64,000 bases of DNA from Flavobacterium cupreum (GTDB lineage Bacteria; Bacteroidota; Bacteroidia; Flavobacteriales; Flavobacteriaceae): assembly GCF_003996965.1 (NCBI RefSeq), contig NZ_QWDM01000014.1, positions 91,293 to 155,292 of the forward strand, read 5' to 3'. A model generated the notes under the pieces. The model saw only the letters and a list, made by a program, of their open reading frames with translations, was not told the origin of the DNA and searched no databases. Below, piece by piece: positions 9,217-18,772 of the stretch (position 1 is its first letter; each line of letters opens with the position of its first letter). Position numbers and translations under genes: made by a program.

Positions 9217-9783
9217 CTACTCTTTTACACGCTCCATGTAATTCCCTGAAGCTGTATCGATTTTAATTTTATCGCCTTCGTTGATAAACAATGGAACGTT
9301 TACAGTTGCTCCTGTTTCTACCGTAGCAGATTTAGTAGCATTTGTCGCTGTATTTCCTTTTACTCCCGGCTCAGCATAGGTAACTTCAAGAATTACAGAG
9401 GATGGCATGTCTACTGATAATGGCAGATCCGTTTCCGTATTTACCTGAACCATTACACTTGTTCCTTCTTTCAACAATCCCGGAGCATCCAAAATGTTTT
9501 TATTTAAGGAAATCTGCTCGAAAGATTCTGTATTCATAAAATGAAATTCATCTCCTTCAGCATATAAAAACTGGTAATTATGCGTCTCAACACGCACATC
9601 GTCTATTTTATGCCCTGCAGAAAATGTATTGTCCAATACTCTTCCTGTAGTTAAACTTCTTAATTTTGTTCTTACGAAAGCCGGACCTTTTCCAGGTTTT
9701 ACGTGAAGAAATTCAACTATTTTATAAATATCGTGGTTGAATTTAATACACAATCCGTTTCTAATATCTGATGTAGATGCCAT
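9217..9783 (-). CDS. efp: Translation elongation factor P
   Basis: 188 residues, the full three-domain EF-P. The KOW-like N-terminal domain ends in the loop KPGKGPAFVRTKLR, whose lysine is the residue modified in many bacteria. The OB domains follow (VMVQVNTETDLPLSVDMPSSVILEVTYAEPG, then VNVPLFINEGDKIKIDTASGNYMERV). It binds ribosomes between the P and E sites and relieves stalling at polyproline stretches. Start MASTSDIRNG is supported by family length. It sits between lpxA and the lpxD-like gene, an arrangement common in flavobacteria. Confidence 0.98.
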   Translation of the reverse strand: MASTSDIRNGLCIKFNHDIYKIVEFLHVKPGKGPAFVRTKLRSLTTGRVLDNTFSAGHKIDDVRVETHNYQFLYAEGDEFHFMNTESFEQISLNKNILDAPGLLKEGTSVMVQVNTETDLPLSVDMPSSVILEVTYAEPGVKGNTATNATKSATVETGATVNVPLFINEGDKIKIDTASGNYMERVKE

Positions 9784-9912
9784 TTTGTTTTTATTTTAGA
9801 TTTTAGAATGTAGATTTTTAAAAACTGATCTACATTTTTTATAATATTTTAATCTTTTTAATTTTATGTACTGCAGCTTAGAAATCTAAAATCAGAAATC
9901 TAAACTCTAAAA

Positions 9913-10698
9913 TTAATAATTCCCCGAATAACCTTTCATGATTCCTCTTGATGAATTTCTGATAAAATCAAGAATTTCATCTCTCTCAGGAGTAGCTTCC
10001 ATTTCAGCTTCAATAATGCTTAAAGCTTGTGTTGTATTGTAATTTTTCTGGTATAAAATTCTATAGATTTCCTGAATTTCCCTGATTTTATCAGTACTGA
10101 AACCTCTTCTTCTTAAACCTACAGAATTAATCCCTACGTAAGATAACGGTTCTTTTGCTGCTTTTGTATAAGGCGGAACATCTTTTCTTACCAAAGAACC
10201 ACCCGAAATCATAGCATGATCCCCAATATGTATAAATTGGTGAATCGCAGCCAAACCTCCAATTACGGCATGATTACCAACTACTACGTGACCTGCCAGT
10301 GCAACTCCGTTTACAATAATAGCATTGTTGCCAATTTCACAATCGTGTGCAATATGCGCATATGCCATAACCAGACAATTGTTTCCTAAGATCGTTTGTC
10401 CTGAGGCAACTGTACCCCTGTTTATAGTTACACATTCTCTAATCGTACAATTGTCTCCAATAATAGCCAAAGAATCTTCCCCGCCGAATTTTAAATCCTG
10501 CGGAACTGCAGAAATTACAGCCCCCGGAAAAATATTGCAATTTTTACCAATACGAGCGCCTTCCATGATGGTTACATTTGAACCAATCCAGGTACCATCA
10601 CCAATAATAACATTATTGTGAATTGTTGTAAAAGGCTCTATTACAACATTTTTAGCGATTTTAGCGCCAGGATGAACATAAGCTAATGGTTGATTCAT
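9913..10698 (-). CDS. lpxA: UDP-N-acetylglucosamine acyltransferase
   Basis: 261 residues, normal for LpxA. It transfers a 3-hydroxyacyl chain from acyl-ACP to the 3-OH of UDP-GlcNAc, the first step of lipid A synthesis, in the cytosol as a trimer. Hexapeptide repeats form a left-handed helix at about 5-190. The catalytic histidine is His118 in AHIAHDCEIGNNAI. The C-terminal helical domain (about 195-255) has GLRRRGFSTDKIREIQEIYRI, typical of LpxA. It follows lpxC-fabZ by 72 bp in the same direction. Confidence 0.97.
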   Translation of the reverse strand: MNQPLAYVHPGAKIAKNVVIEPFTTIHNNVIIGDGTWIGSNVTIMEGARIGKNCNIFPGAVISAVPQDLKFGGEDSLAIIGDNCTIRECVTINRGTVASGQTILGNNCLVMAYAHIAHDCEIGNNAIIVNGVALAGHVVVGNHAVIGGLAAIHQFIHIGDHAMISGGSLVRKDVPPYTKAAKEPLSYVGINSVGLRRRGFSTDKIREIQEIYRILYQKNYNTTQALSIIEAEMEATPERDEILDFIRNSSRGIMKGYSGNY

Positions 10699-10770
10699 CT
10701 GTATGTTTTATATTTTTAATTAAAATAGTCTGATTTGGGCAACAAACGTAAACAATAAAATTGATTTATA

Positions 10771-12168
10771 TTATTGTTTTCTTGCAATTTGAGCCATTAA
10801 TTCTGCCTCTGTTACTAATTTCCCGTTTGCATATGCATTTGCCTGCATGTGACAAATTCCTCTTCTGATCGGAGAAATCAATTCACATTTAAAAATTAAG
10901 GTATCACCCGGCAATACTTTATGCTTGAATTTAACATTATCTATTTTCATAAAATAAGTCAAATAATTTTCAGGATCCGGAACAGTACTTAAAACTAAAA
11001 TTCCTCCTGTCTGAGCCATTGCTTCCACAATTAAAACACCCGGCATAACTGGTGCTTCAGGAAAATGCCCTACGAAGAAATTTTCATTCATAGTTACATT
11101 TTTCATTCCCACGACATGACTTTCAGACATTTCAATAATTCTGTCAATCAACAAAAAGGGAGGTCTGTGTGGCAAAACGGCCATGATTTTATGAATATCC
11201 ATCAGGGGCTCCTGATTTAAGTCATAAAACGGTACGTGATTTCTTTGCTCAATTTTAATAATCTTTGCCATTTTCTTGGCAAACTGAGTATTTACATAAT
11301 GACCCGGTTTGTTTGCAATGATTTTACCCTGAATTCTTACTCCGATCAATGATAAATCGCCAACAACATCAAGCAATTTATGTCTTGCTGCTTCGTTTGG
11401 ATAATGCAGCGTAAGATTGTCCAGAACACCATTTGGTTTTACTGAAATTTTATCTTTACCAAAAGCTTTCTTTAAATTTTCCATTGTAGCGTCAGATATT
11501 TCCTTATCTACATATACAATAGCGTTATTTAAATCACCCCCTTTTATTAATCCGTTTTCTAATAAAGACTCTAATTCATGCAAAAAACTAAAAGTTCTTG
11601 AATTCGCAATTTCGTCTTTAAAATCAGCTATACTTTTCATCGTTGCATTTTGGGTTCCTAAAACCTTAGTCCCAAAATCAACCATTGCCGTCACCTGATA
11701 ATCATCACTTGGCATTACAAGAATCTCGCTTCCGGTAGTTTCATCAGTAAAAGAAATCACTTCTTTTACTACATAAACATTACGTTTACCATCTTGCTCT
11801 TCGATTCCTGCTTTTTCAATAGCCTCTACAAAATATTTTGAAGAACCATCCATGATAGGTAGTTCTGAAGCATTTAATTCTATAATAACATTATCCAGGT
11901 CACATCCTACTAAAGCAGCTAAAACGTGTTCCGGAGTTTGAATTTTAACACCTAATTTTTCTAAATTGGTACCTCTTTGTGTATTAACAACATAATTAGC
12001 ATCAGCCTCAATGACCGGTTGGCCTTGCAAATCTATTCGTACAAAAGTGAAACCGTTATTAATTGGAGCTGGTTTGAAAGTCATTGTAACTTCTTTTCCA
12101 GTGTGTAATCCAACGCCTGTTAGTGAAATTTCATTTTTGATGGTCTTCTGTTTAACCATTATTTCCAT
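10771..12168 (-). CDS. lpxC-fabZ: Bifunctional LpxC deacetylase / FabZ dehydratase
   Basis: 465 residues. LpxC part (1-300): zinc ligands His81 (TPEHVLAAL), His263 and Asp267 (ARHKLLDVVGDLSLIG). It deacetylates UDP-3-O-acyl-GlcNAc, the committed step of lipid A synthesis. FabZ part (320-465): LPHRPPFLLIDRI, GHFPEAPVMPGVLIVEAMAQ with catalytic His368 and Glu382. It dehydrates 3-hydroxyacyl-ACP. The fusion is usual in Bacteroidota and ties the competing uses of 3-hydroxyacyl-ACP. The start may be 12168 (MEIMVKQ) or 12159 (MVKQKTI); both overlap the end of lpxD, so translation is probably coupled. Confidence 0.97.
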   Translation of the reverse strand: MEIMVKQKTIKNEISLTGVGLHTGKEVTMTFKPAPINNGFTFVRIDLQGQPVIEADANYVVNTQRGTNLEKLGVKIQTPEHVLAALVGCDLDNVIIELNASELPIMDGSSKYFVEAIEKAGIEEQDGKRNVYVVKEVISFTDETTGSEILVMPSDDYQVTAMVDFGTKVLGTQNATMKSIADFKDEIANSRTFSFLHELESLLENGLIKGGDLNNAIVYVDKEISDATMENLKKAFGKDKISVKPNGVLDNLTLHYPNEAARHKLLDVVGDLSLIGVRIQGKIIANKPGHYVNTQFAKKMAKIIKIEQRNHVPFYDLNQEPLMDIHKIMAVLPHRPPFLLIDRIIEMSESHVVGMKNVTMNENFFVGHFPEAPVMPGVLIVEAMAQTGGILVLSTVPDPENYLTYFMKIDNVKFKHKVLPGDTLIFKCELISPIRRGICHMQANAYANGKLVTEAELMAQIARKQ

Positions 12169-13195
12169 TTTTTGGGTTTATTATTTGTTTTTTTAATTCT
12201 TCCAGTTCGGCTATAATTTTAGGCAGATTCTTGAAATGTACGTATGATTTGTTAAAATCGGTATATCCAAGTGAAGGCGTTCCCTGCAATATTTCATCGT
12301 CTTTGATGTTTCTTGCCACTCCCGACTGAGCCTGAAGCCTTACATTATTGCCTATAACTAAATGGCCTGCGATACCTACCTGCCCGCCAATCATACAGTT
12401 TTCTCCAATTTTTGTAGAACCTGCTACACCGGACTGCGCTGCAATAACAGTGTTTTTACCGATTTCCACATTATGGGCGATCTGAATCTGATTGTCTAAT
12501 TTAACTCCTTTTCTAATGATCGTAGAACCAAGAGTCGCTCTGTCTATTGTTGTATTGGCACCAATATCTACATGGTCTTCAATAATAACATTCCCAATTT
12601 GCGGTACTTTGCTATACACCCCTTCTTCGTTTGGCACGAAACCAAAACCGTCAGCGCCTATAATTGCGCCCGAATGTATGGTGCAGTTATTCCCTATAAT
12701 AGTTTCAGAATATATTTTCGCGCCTGCAAAAATATATACATTATCTCCAATAACAACATTATCTCCAATAAAACTGTTAGGGTAAATTTTGACATTATCA
12801 CCCAGAATCACATTTTGTCCTATATAACTAAAGCTTCCCAAATATAAATTCTCTCCATATTTAGTTCCTTCAGACATAAAAGATTGTGCTTCTATTCCGT
12901 TTTTATTTAATTTCACCTGGTTGTAAAATTCCAATAATTTAGAAAAAGAGGCATACGCATCTTCTACTTTTATCAAAGTGGTGGTGACTTCGGCTTCGGG
13001 TATAAAACTGTCATTAACAATGGTCACTGAAGCTCTTGTAGTGTATATGTAGTTGATATATTTTGGATTAGCCAAAAAAGTAAGCGATCCTTCCTCGCCT
13101 TCTTCAATCTTAGATAAGCGAGAAACTTCTGCATTGGGATTCCCAACAACTTCTCCTTCTAAAATTCCTGCTATTTGTTCTGCTGTAAATTTCAT
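12152..13195 (-). CDS. lpxD: UDP-3-O-acylglucosamine N-acyltransferase
   Basis: 347 residues, standard LpxD length. N-terminal uridine-binding domain (about 1-100: EGEEGSLTFLANPKYINYIYTT). Left-handed beta helix at about 105-320 with the catalytic histidine His241 in IQIAHNVEIGKNTVIAAQSG. A C-terminal helical tail (KSYVHFKNLPKIIAELEELK) fits the ACP-binding end. It adds the second hydroxyacyl chain to the glucosamine in lipid A synthesis. Its last 17 bases overlap lpxC-fabZ; together with lpxA they form the block lpxD, lpxC-fabZ, lpxA, efp. Confidence 0.97.
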   Translation of the reverse strand: MKFTAEQIAGILEGEVVGNPNAEVSRLSKIEEGEEGSLTFLANPKYINYIYTTRASVTIVNDSFIPEAEVTTTLIKVEDAYASFSKLLEFYNQVKLNKNGIEAQSFMSEGTKYGENLYLGSFSYIGQNVILGDNVKIYPNSFIGDNVVIGDNVYIFAGAKIYSETIIGNNCTIHSGAIIGADGFGFVPNEEGVYSKVPQIGNVIIEDHVDIGANTTIDRATLGSTIIRKGVKLDNQIQIAHNVEIGKNTVIAAQSGVAGSTKIGENCMIGGQVGIAGHLVIGNNVRLQAQSGVARNIKDDEILQGTPSLGYTDFNKSYVHFKNLPKIIAELEELKKQIINPKNGNNG

Positions 13196-13234
13196 TGCGA
13201 CAAAAATATAAAAAATAGATTTTAAATGTTAATT

Positions 13235-14464
13235 TTAGATAAGTTGTTTTGGAAAACAGATGTAATATTTTGTCACCAGTTTGGATAATGATTTCAAATT
13301 CAGCTGATCAGAAGCTTCAACAACATCTTCAATTGTTTTATCTTTTTTCAAAATTCGTATAGGTTCGGCCTCTTTACTGTACGCCTGATTCTTTATTTTT
13401 CCCCTGAAAATAAAATAACCCGCTTCCAGTAACGTAACATGATGCTCTTCTGCAAATTCTTCCTTTAAAGACTGCGACTCTTCCATAGGGATTTTCTCCG
13501 CACTCAGTTTAATCTTCAGTAAATCCCTGTTAATGATCATTTTACTCAATGTAGAAAGTATAAAATCATCCTGTTTCTGCCAGGCTTTCAAGGCGCTTAT
13601 AATATCAAAATCATCCAGTTGGGAAAACAAATCTAATTTTTCGGCATCAAAATCTTCAAGCGTAATTTTGTTTTTCATAAAGTACAAAAGCGGTTCACTG
13701 CAAGGCAGGCTCACGCCTTTTAACGTTAGTTCTTTGGCTCTTTTTAATACTTTCATCAAAATTAATTCAGCTACCAGGCTCGTTTTATGCAAATAAGCCT
13801 GCCAGTACATTAATCGTCTTGACAACAGGAATTTTTCTACAGAGTAGATTCCCTTTTCTTCAATCACCAAAACGCCGTCAACCACATTCATCATCTGAAT
13901 AAGTCGTTCCGAATTGACATTTCCTTCTGCAACACCGGTATAGAAACTATCCCGTTTCAGATAATCCATTCGATCCATATCCAATTGACTTGAAATCAGT
14001 TGCAACATAAATTTTCGGTGGTAATCCCCTTTAAAAACCTGAATGGCCAGACTCAGCTTTCCTTCGAACTCATCATTCAGCTGATTCATGAATAATAATG
14101 AAATGGCTTCGTGATTCACGTCTTCCACAATACTTTTTTCCATGGCATGTGAAAATGGCCCGTGACCGATATCGTGCAGTAAAATAGCGATATATAAAGC
14201 GTTTTCTTCTTCGGGTGAAATGGCAACTCCTTTAAAACGAAGTGTTTCTACCGCCTTTTGCATTAAATGCATACAGCCCAGTGCGTGATGAAAACGGGTA
14301 TGATTTGCTCCCGGATAGACCAAATAAGACAATCCCATTTGAGAAATACGGCGCAGACGCTGAAAATACGGATGCTGGATTAAATCGTAAATAAGCTCGT
14401 TTGGGATGGAAATAAACCCGTAAATGGGGTCATTGAATATTTTTAACTTATTAATATGAGTCAC
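13235..14464 (-). CDS. HD-domain phosphohydrolase (dGTPase/SAMHD1-like)
   Basis: 409 residues from a GTG at 14464 (VTHINKLKIFNDPIYGFISI). The open frame extends to 14545, but the added 27 residues lie over a TATATTTG promoter box and do not look conserved. HD metal-site motifs: TRFHHALGCMHL (about 57-68), LLHDIGHGPFSHAM (about 96-109), and LDMDRMDYLKRDSFYTG further on. The family includes dNTP triphosphohydrolases, but the substrate is not determined here. It lies 39 bp upstream of lpxD on the same strand and may be co-transcribed with it. Confidence 0.88.
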   Translation of the reverse strand: MTHINKLKIFNDPIYGFISIPNELIYDLIQHPYFQRLRRISQMGLSYLVYPGANHTRFHHALGCMHLMQKAVETLRFKGVAISPEEENALYIAILLHDIGHGPFSHAMEKSIVEDVNHEAISLLFMNQLNDEFEGKLSLAIQVFKGDYHRKFMLQLISSQLDMDRMDYLKRDSFYTGVAEGNVNSERLIQMMNVVDGVLVIEEKGIYSVEKFLLSRRLMYWQAYLHKTSLVAELILMKVLKRAKELTLKGVSLPCSEPLLYFMKNKITLEDFDAEKLDLFSQLDDFDIISALKAWQKQDDFILSTLSKMIINRDLLKIKLSAEKIPMEESQSLKEEFAEEHHVTLLEAGYFIFRGKIKNQAYSKEAEPIRILKKDKTIEDVVEASDQLNLKSLSKLVTKYYICFPKQLI

Positions 14465-14487
14465 TATTTGGTTATTTTTTAGGTCAA

Positions 14488-14495
14488 CAAATATA
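14488..14495 (-). promoter_or_regulatory. -7 box TATATTTG of the HD-domain gene
   Basis: Matches the Bacteroidota consensus TAnnTTTG, 23 nt upstream of the GTG at 14464 on the minus strand. Its position argues against the upstream start at 14545. No clear -33 TTG is present. Confidence 0.6.
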
Positions 14496-14674
14496 AGTAA
14501 ATAACTATAAAGAGTTTTCAGTTTTTCATTTAAAAATAACGGCATTCCATACGGGCATATTGTCAGACCCTGATTCCTGAAATAGTATTTGCCAAAAAAA
14601 CATAATTTGTTATTCTGAATTTTATACTATTTTTAATACTTTTTAAGTTCTATACCTTTAAATTGCATTAAAAT

Positions 14675-14682
14675 TAATTTTG
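14675..14682 (+). promoter_or_regulatory. -7 box TAATTTTG of porX
   Basis: A consensus TAnnTTTG ends only 3 nt before the porX ATG at 14686. If used, the mRNA would be almost leaderless. It also rules out the TTG at 14680 as a start. Confidence 0.5.
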
Positions 14683-14685
14683 TTT

Positions 14686-16239
14686 ATGGATAAGATAAAA
14701 ATACTTTGGGTCGATGACGAGATCGATCTTTTGAAACCACATATATTATTTCTGGAAAAGAAAAACTACGCTGTTACCACTTGTAACAACGGTTTAGACG
14801 CAATTGCATTGTTTGATGAAGATAATTTTGATATAGTTTTTTTAGATGAAAACATGCCCGGAATGAGCGGCCTGGAAACACTTTCTGAAATGAAAGAAAA
14901 AAAATCAGCCATTCCGATGATTATGATTACCAAAAGTGAAGAAGAATACATAATGGAAGAAGCCATTGGTTCTAAAATCGCTGATTATTTAATAAAACCG
15001 GTAAATCCTAATCAGATTTTACTGAGTTTGAAGAAGAATCTGGATCATTCCAGATTAATTTCAGAAAAAACAACTTTAGATTACCAGAAAGAATTCCGAA
15101 AAATCTCAATGGAATTAGCCATGGTGAATTCATTTGAAGACTGGGTAGAACTATACAAAAAATTGATATTTTGGGAATTAGAACTCGAAAACATCAATGA
15201 TCAGGGAATGATCGAGATATTGGAATCCCAAAAAGTGGAAGCCAATTCTCAATTTGGAAAGTATATTGAACGCAATTACGAAGACTGGTTTGCGCCAAAA
15301 GCAGACAAGCCCATTCAGTCGCATAATTTATTTAAAGAACTGGTTGTTCCCGAAATCAAAAAGAAAGACAAGCCTATTTTATTTGTTGTTATTGATAATT
15401 TGCGTTACGACCAGTGGAAATCTTTTGAAACTGTAGTAGCCAACTACTATAAATTAGAAAAAGAAGTTCCGTATTTCTCCATCCTTCCAACAGCGACACA
15501 ATATGCCCGAAATGCTATTTTCTCCGGTTTATTGCCAACAGAAATGGAAAAACAATTTCCGCAATACTGGAAAAATGACGTGGAAGACGGTGGAAAAAAC
15601 CTTTACGAAGCCGAATTTTTAAGTGCACAATTAAAACGTTTGGGCTTAAATATTAAGGAAGATTATTTCAAAATCACCAATTACGCCGGCGGAAAAAAAC
15701 TGGCTGAAAACTTTAAGGCTTTAAAAGGCAATGATCTGGTAACTGTGGTCTATAATTTCGTAGACATGCTATCACATGCCAAAACCGAAATGGATGTCGT
15801 AAAAGAACTCGCATCGGATGATAAAGCCTACCGATCCCTGACATTAAGCTGGTTTAAAAACTCTCCTTTACTGGAAATTATCCAGCAGGCTCAACTTTTA
15901 GGTTTCAAACTAATCCTGACTACAGATCACGGAACTATTAATGTAAAAAACCCGTCAAAAGTAGTTGGAGATAAAAATACAAGTTTAAATTTGCGCTATA
16001 AAACCGGTCGTAGCCTAACGTACGAGCAAAAAGATGTCTATGTTGTAAAAGAACCAAAAGATATTGGCTTGCCGGCCATAAACATGAGCAGTTCTTTTAT
16101 TTTCGCTAAAAATGACTTCTTTTTGGCCTATGTAAACAACTACAACCATTATGTAAGTTATTATAGAAATACGTATCAGCATGGTGGAATTTCATTAGAA
16201 GAAATGATAATTCCGTTTTTGGTATTCAACCCTAAGTAG
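14686..16239 (+). CDS. porX: PorX response regulator with PglZ domain
   Basis: 517 residues from the ATG at 14686. Receiver domain 1-120: acidic pair Asp10-Asp11, phospho-acceptor Asp54 (DIVFLDENMPGMSG), lysine in YLIKPVNP. A linker helical region follows. A PglZ alkaline-phosphatase-like domain fills about 200-517, with FVVIDNLRYDQWKSFE (nucleophile region), NFVDMLSHAKTE and LILTTDHGTIN metal-ligand motifs. PorX proteins control type IX secretion genes with the kinase PorY and the sigma factor SigP, and the PglZ domain is reported to hydrolyse oligonucleotides. No PorY is encoded nearby. tsaE and ald lie downstream in the same direction, a usual flavobacterial neighbourhood. Confidence 0.96.
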   Translation: MDKIKILWVDDEIDLLKPHILFLEKKNYAVTTCNNGLDAIALFDEDNFDIVFLDENMPGMSGLETLSEMKEKKSAIPMIMITKSEEEYIMEEAIGSKIADYLIKPVNPNQILLSLKKNLDHSRLISEKTTLDYQKEFRKISMELAMVNSFEDWVELYKKLIFWELELENINDQGMIEILESQKVEANSQFGKYIERNYEDWFAPKADKPIQSHNLFKELVVPEIKKKDKPILFVVIDNLRYDQWKSFETVVANYYKLEKEVPYFSILPTATQYARNAIFSGLLPTEMEKQFPQYWKNDVEDGGKNLYEAEFLSAQLKRLGLNIKEDYFKITNYAGGKKLAENFKALKGNDLVTVVYNFVDMLSHAKTEMDVVKELASDDKAYRSLTLSWFKNSPLLEIIQQAQLLGFKLILTTDHGTINVKNPSKVVGDKNTSLNLRYKTGRSLTYEQKDVYVVKEPKDIGLPAINMSSSFIFAKNDFFLAYVNNYNHYVSYYRNTYQHGGISLEEMIIPFLVFNPK

Positions 16240-16251
16240 CAAAGTTTTCAG

Positions 16252-16440
16252 TGGGCAGTCGCAGTTACAGCTTTAGCGCTGAGACTGTAAACTGGGACTT
16301 ATTTAAAATAAAGGCCACAGCTTCCACAGATTCAAATAGATTAAAAAATCAATAAAATCTTTTAATCTGTGGCAAAAAAAGTTTACTGTCGCAGTTACAG
16401 TCGCAATTCAGTAACTGAAAACTGCGACTGCGACTAAAAT
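16252..16440. repeat. Intergenic CAGTCGCAGTTACAG-type repeats
   Basis: The porX-tsaE spacer holds several direct and inverted copies of words such as CAGTCGCAGTTACAG and ACTGCGACTG (16252-16300 and 16385-16437). The second block can fold with CAGTCGCA against TGCGACTG. Related words occur after mutS2 (about 21887-21910) and pheT (55083-55158). They may be extragenic palindromic repeats; their function is unknown. Confidence 0.6.
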
Positions 16441-16464
16441 TGAGATTTATTAAAAAAACAAGAA

Positions 16465-16872
16465 ATGAATATTATTTTTTCATTAGACCAGATTAAAGAA
16501 GCAGCAACACAAATTTTGGCTCAGAATCCAAAGAAAATCATTCTTTTCAACGGAGAAATGGGCGTGGGAAAAACAACTTTAATCAAACAGTTGTGCAAAA
16601 CTCTTGGAGTTCAAGATGCTACGAGCAGCCCAACTTTTTCTTTAGTTAACGAATACTATACTTCTGACAATCAAATAGTTTATCATTTTGATTTTTACCG
16701 TCTGAATAAAGAAACAGAAGCATTGGATATGGGCGTAGATGATTATCTGTATTCGGGTAACTGGTGTTTTATTGAATGGTCTGAAAAAATAGAAAATCTT
16801 ATTCCTGGCGAGCATTCGGTTGTTACCATTCAACTATTAGCCGATGGAAAAAGGGAATTGAATTTAGTTTAA
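16465..16872 (+). CDS. tsaE: tRNA threonylcarbamoyladenosine biosynthesis ATPase
   Basis: 135 residues, full length for the family. Walker A is GEMGVGKTTL (30-39). The family signatures SSPTFSLVNEY, YHFDFYRL and CFIEWSEKIENLIP are present. TsaE works with TsaB and TsaD to put the threonylcarbamoyl group on A37 of ANN-decoding tRNAs. A Sua5/YciO-type protein, which could make the threonylcarbamoyl-AMP, is encoded at 29.0 kb. Confidence 0.96.
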   Translation: MNIIFSLDQIKEAATQILAQNPKKIILFNGEMGVGKTTLIKQLCKTLGVQDATSSPTFSLVNEYYTSDNQIVYHFDFYRLNKETEALDMGVDDYLYSGNWCFIEWSEKIENLIPGEHSVVTIQLLADGKRELNLV

Positions 16873-17125
16873 TTATTCCCAAAGCTGCACTAAAATGACA
16901 CGTAGAAACACAAAAAATTTTGTGCACCTTTGTGAAATCTCAGCGAATATTCGGGAAATAATGTTCTTACAATAAAATAATTAAAACTGAATCCGCAGTA
17001 TAAAGTAGCGATAATTTCTTTTTCAGCAGATATAAAAATGGAAAAAATAGTATCCTAATTATTAATGTTTTATTAGCAGAATATTTCTACTAATTTAAAA
17101 CTTTTTACGTAATTTGTACCCTTAA

Positions 17126-17133
17126 TATTTTTG
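17126..17133 (+). promoter_or_regulatory. -7 box TATTTTTG of ald
   Basis: TAnnTTTG box 8 nt before the ald ATG at 17142. The 269-bp spacer upstream (16873-17141) has no gene and holds an inverted pair around AACACAAAA/TTTTGTG near 16908-16925. Confidence 0.5.
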
Positions 17134-17141
17134 AATAATAC

Positions 17142-18341
17142 ATGTCAATTACCTTAACTCCATTTACGAAACAACAATTGTTGCCACAAGAAGAAAAACT
17201 TGAAGTGGGCCGATTTAAAAGAGAACTTTTTATAGGAATCCCTAAAGAAACAAGTTATCAGGAGCGTCGTATTTGCCTGACTCCGGACGCCGTGAACTCA
17301 TTAACTTATGAAGGTCATCGCGTTATGATTGAATCCGGAGCCGGAGAAAGTTCAAGTTATACCGATAAAGAATATTCAGATGCCGGTGCAGAAGTAACAA
17401 AAGACACCAAAAAAGTATTTGGCTGCCCGATGCTGCTCAAAGTAGAGCCGCCAACACTGGCAGAGATTGAAATGATTAATCCTGAAACGATCATCATTTC
17501 TGCTATTCAGTTAAAAACCAAGAAAAAAACATACTTCGAAGCTTTGGCGCAAAAAAAGATCACTGCACTTGCTTTTGAATATATAAAAGATGAAGACGGA
17601 TCCTACCCTGCCGTAAAATCACTGAGCGAAATCGCAGGAACTGCCTCAATCCTTATTGCAGCAGAATTAATGATCACAGATGAATTTGGAAAAGGCCTTT
17701 TGTTTGGAAACATTACAGGAGTTCCTCCTACTGAAGTTGTTATTTTAGGAGCCGGAACCGTAGGTGAATTTGCTGCTAAAACCGCTATTGGTTTGGGAGC
17801 AAACGTAAAAGTTTTTGACAATTCGATTACTAAATTGCGACGTTTACAAAACAATCTAAACCAGCGAATTTTTACTTCAACCGTGCAGCAGAAAGCATTA
17901 TTAAAAGCATTAAGACGCTGCGATGTCGCTATAGGAGCCATGCGCGGAAAAGAACGCTGTCCTATTATAGTGACAGAAACCATGGTAGAGCACATGAAAA
18001 AAGGTGCCGTGATTGTTGATGTAAGCATTGACACCGGAGGATGTTTTGAAACCTCTGAAGTTACAACGCATGAAAAACCAACCTTCATCAAAAGCAATGT
18101 TTTGCATTATTGCGTACCTAACATTCCTTCACGATATTCCAAAACTGCCTCACTTTCAATAAGTAACATCTTAACACCTTACCTGCTTCAAATAGCGGAA
18201 GAAGGCGGCCTGGAAAGCTCGATAAGATGCAATAAAGGACTCAAAAACGGAGTCTATCTGTATCATGGAATCCTGACAAACAAAGCCATTGGAGAATGGT
18301 TTGATTTACCGGATAACGATATCAATTTACTTGTATTTTAA
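17142..18341 (+). CDS. ald: Alanine dehydrogenase
   Basis: 399 residues. It converts L-alanine and NAD+ to pyruvate, ammonia and NADH. Alanine dehydrogenase/PNT N-terminal domain at about 28-160 (GIPKETSYQERRICLTPDAV, LLKVEPPTLAEI). NAD-binding domain at about 165-330 (VVILGAGTVGEFAAKTAIGLG, then AIGAMRGKERCPIIVTETMV). C-terminal HYCVPNIPSRYSKTASLSIS is characteristic. It is some 25-30 residues longer than the Bacillus enzyme because of an N-terminal extension (SITLTPFTKQQLLPQEEK) that is common in flavobacterial homologues. Pyridine nucleotide transhydrogenase alpha is the alternative family, but the conserved blocks fit alanine dehydrogenase. Confidence 0.93.
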   Translation: MSITLTPFTKQQLLPQEEKLEVGRFKRELFIGIPKETSYQERRICLTPDAVNSLTYEGHRVMIESGAGESSSYTDKEYSDAGAEVTKDTKKVFGCPMLLKVEPPTLAEIEMINPETIIISAIQLKTKKKTYFEALAQKKITALAFEYIKDEDGSYPAVKSLSEIAGTASILIAAELMITDEFGKGLLFGNITGVPPTEVVILGAGTVGEFAAKTAIGLGANVKVFDNSITKLRRLQNNLNQRIFTSTVQQKALLKALRRCDVAIGAMRGKERCPIIVTETMVEHMKKGAVIVDVSIDTGGCFETSEVTTHEKPTFIKSNVLHYCVPNIPSRYSKTASLSISNILTPYLLQIAEEGGLESSIRCNKGLKNGVYLYHGILTNKAIGEWFDLPDNDINLLVF

Positions 18342-18363
18342 AAGAACTTTAATGTACCTTTGC
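18332..18363 (+). promoter_or_regulatory. Promoter TTG-N21-TACCTTTG
   Basis: A -33 TTG (18332-18334) and a -7 TACCTTTG (18356-18363) with 21-nt spacing overlap the end of ald. The -7 box covers the TTG at 18360, so the downstream gene must start at the ATG at 18378. Confidence 0.7.
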
Positions 18364-18377
18364 CAAAAAATATTTTC

Positions 18378-18764
18378 ATGAAGTTCGTACATCGTTTTGC
18401 TTATTATTTGATTGGTCTTATTATGGGATGCTTTTTCGTAGCCCTTGTTTTTAGCGGAAAAGACACCAGATGCAATTACTTTCCAAATGCCAGGGTTTTA
18501 AATAATCTGCGTACAAAACCTTTTCAATATTCCCCAAAAGCAATTCAGACTTTAAACGAAAAATGGGTTGACACAGCCGATGTTAGGAAAACACTAACGT
18601 ACGGAGACGTTGATTTTGATCAGAGCAATGTGACTTTCAAAAAAGGAAAACTTTATGTAATTGAAGGCAAAACCATAAAAAATCAGGAAATTATCCTAAA
18701 GGTAATTAACTACGAAAGCAAAGCTGTTTTAGACGAAATCATCAAAAAACCTTTAGAAAAATAA
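18378..18764 (+). CDS. Membrane-anchored protein, DUF4258-like
   Basis: 128 residues from the ATG at 18378 (MKFVHRFAYYLIG). One N-terminal membrane segment (about 8-27, YYLIGLIMGCFFVALVF), then a soluble region with LTYGDVDFDQSNVTFKKGKLYVIEG, which resembles the short beta-rich DUF4258 domain of flavobacterial proteins. The soluble part probably faces the periplasm. The upstream in-frame TTG at 18360 is rejected because it lies inside a promoter box. Function is not known. Confidence 0.75.
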   Translation: MKFVHRFAYYLIGLIMGCFFVALVFSGKDTRCNYFPNARVLNNLRTKPFQYSPKAIQTLNEKWVDTADVRKTLTYGDVDFDQSNVTFKKGKLYVIEGKTIKNQEIILKVINYESKAVLDEIIKKPLEK

Positions 18765-18772
18765 TCCACATT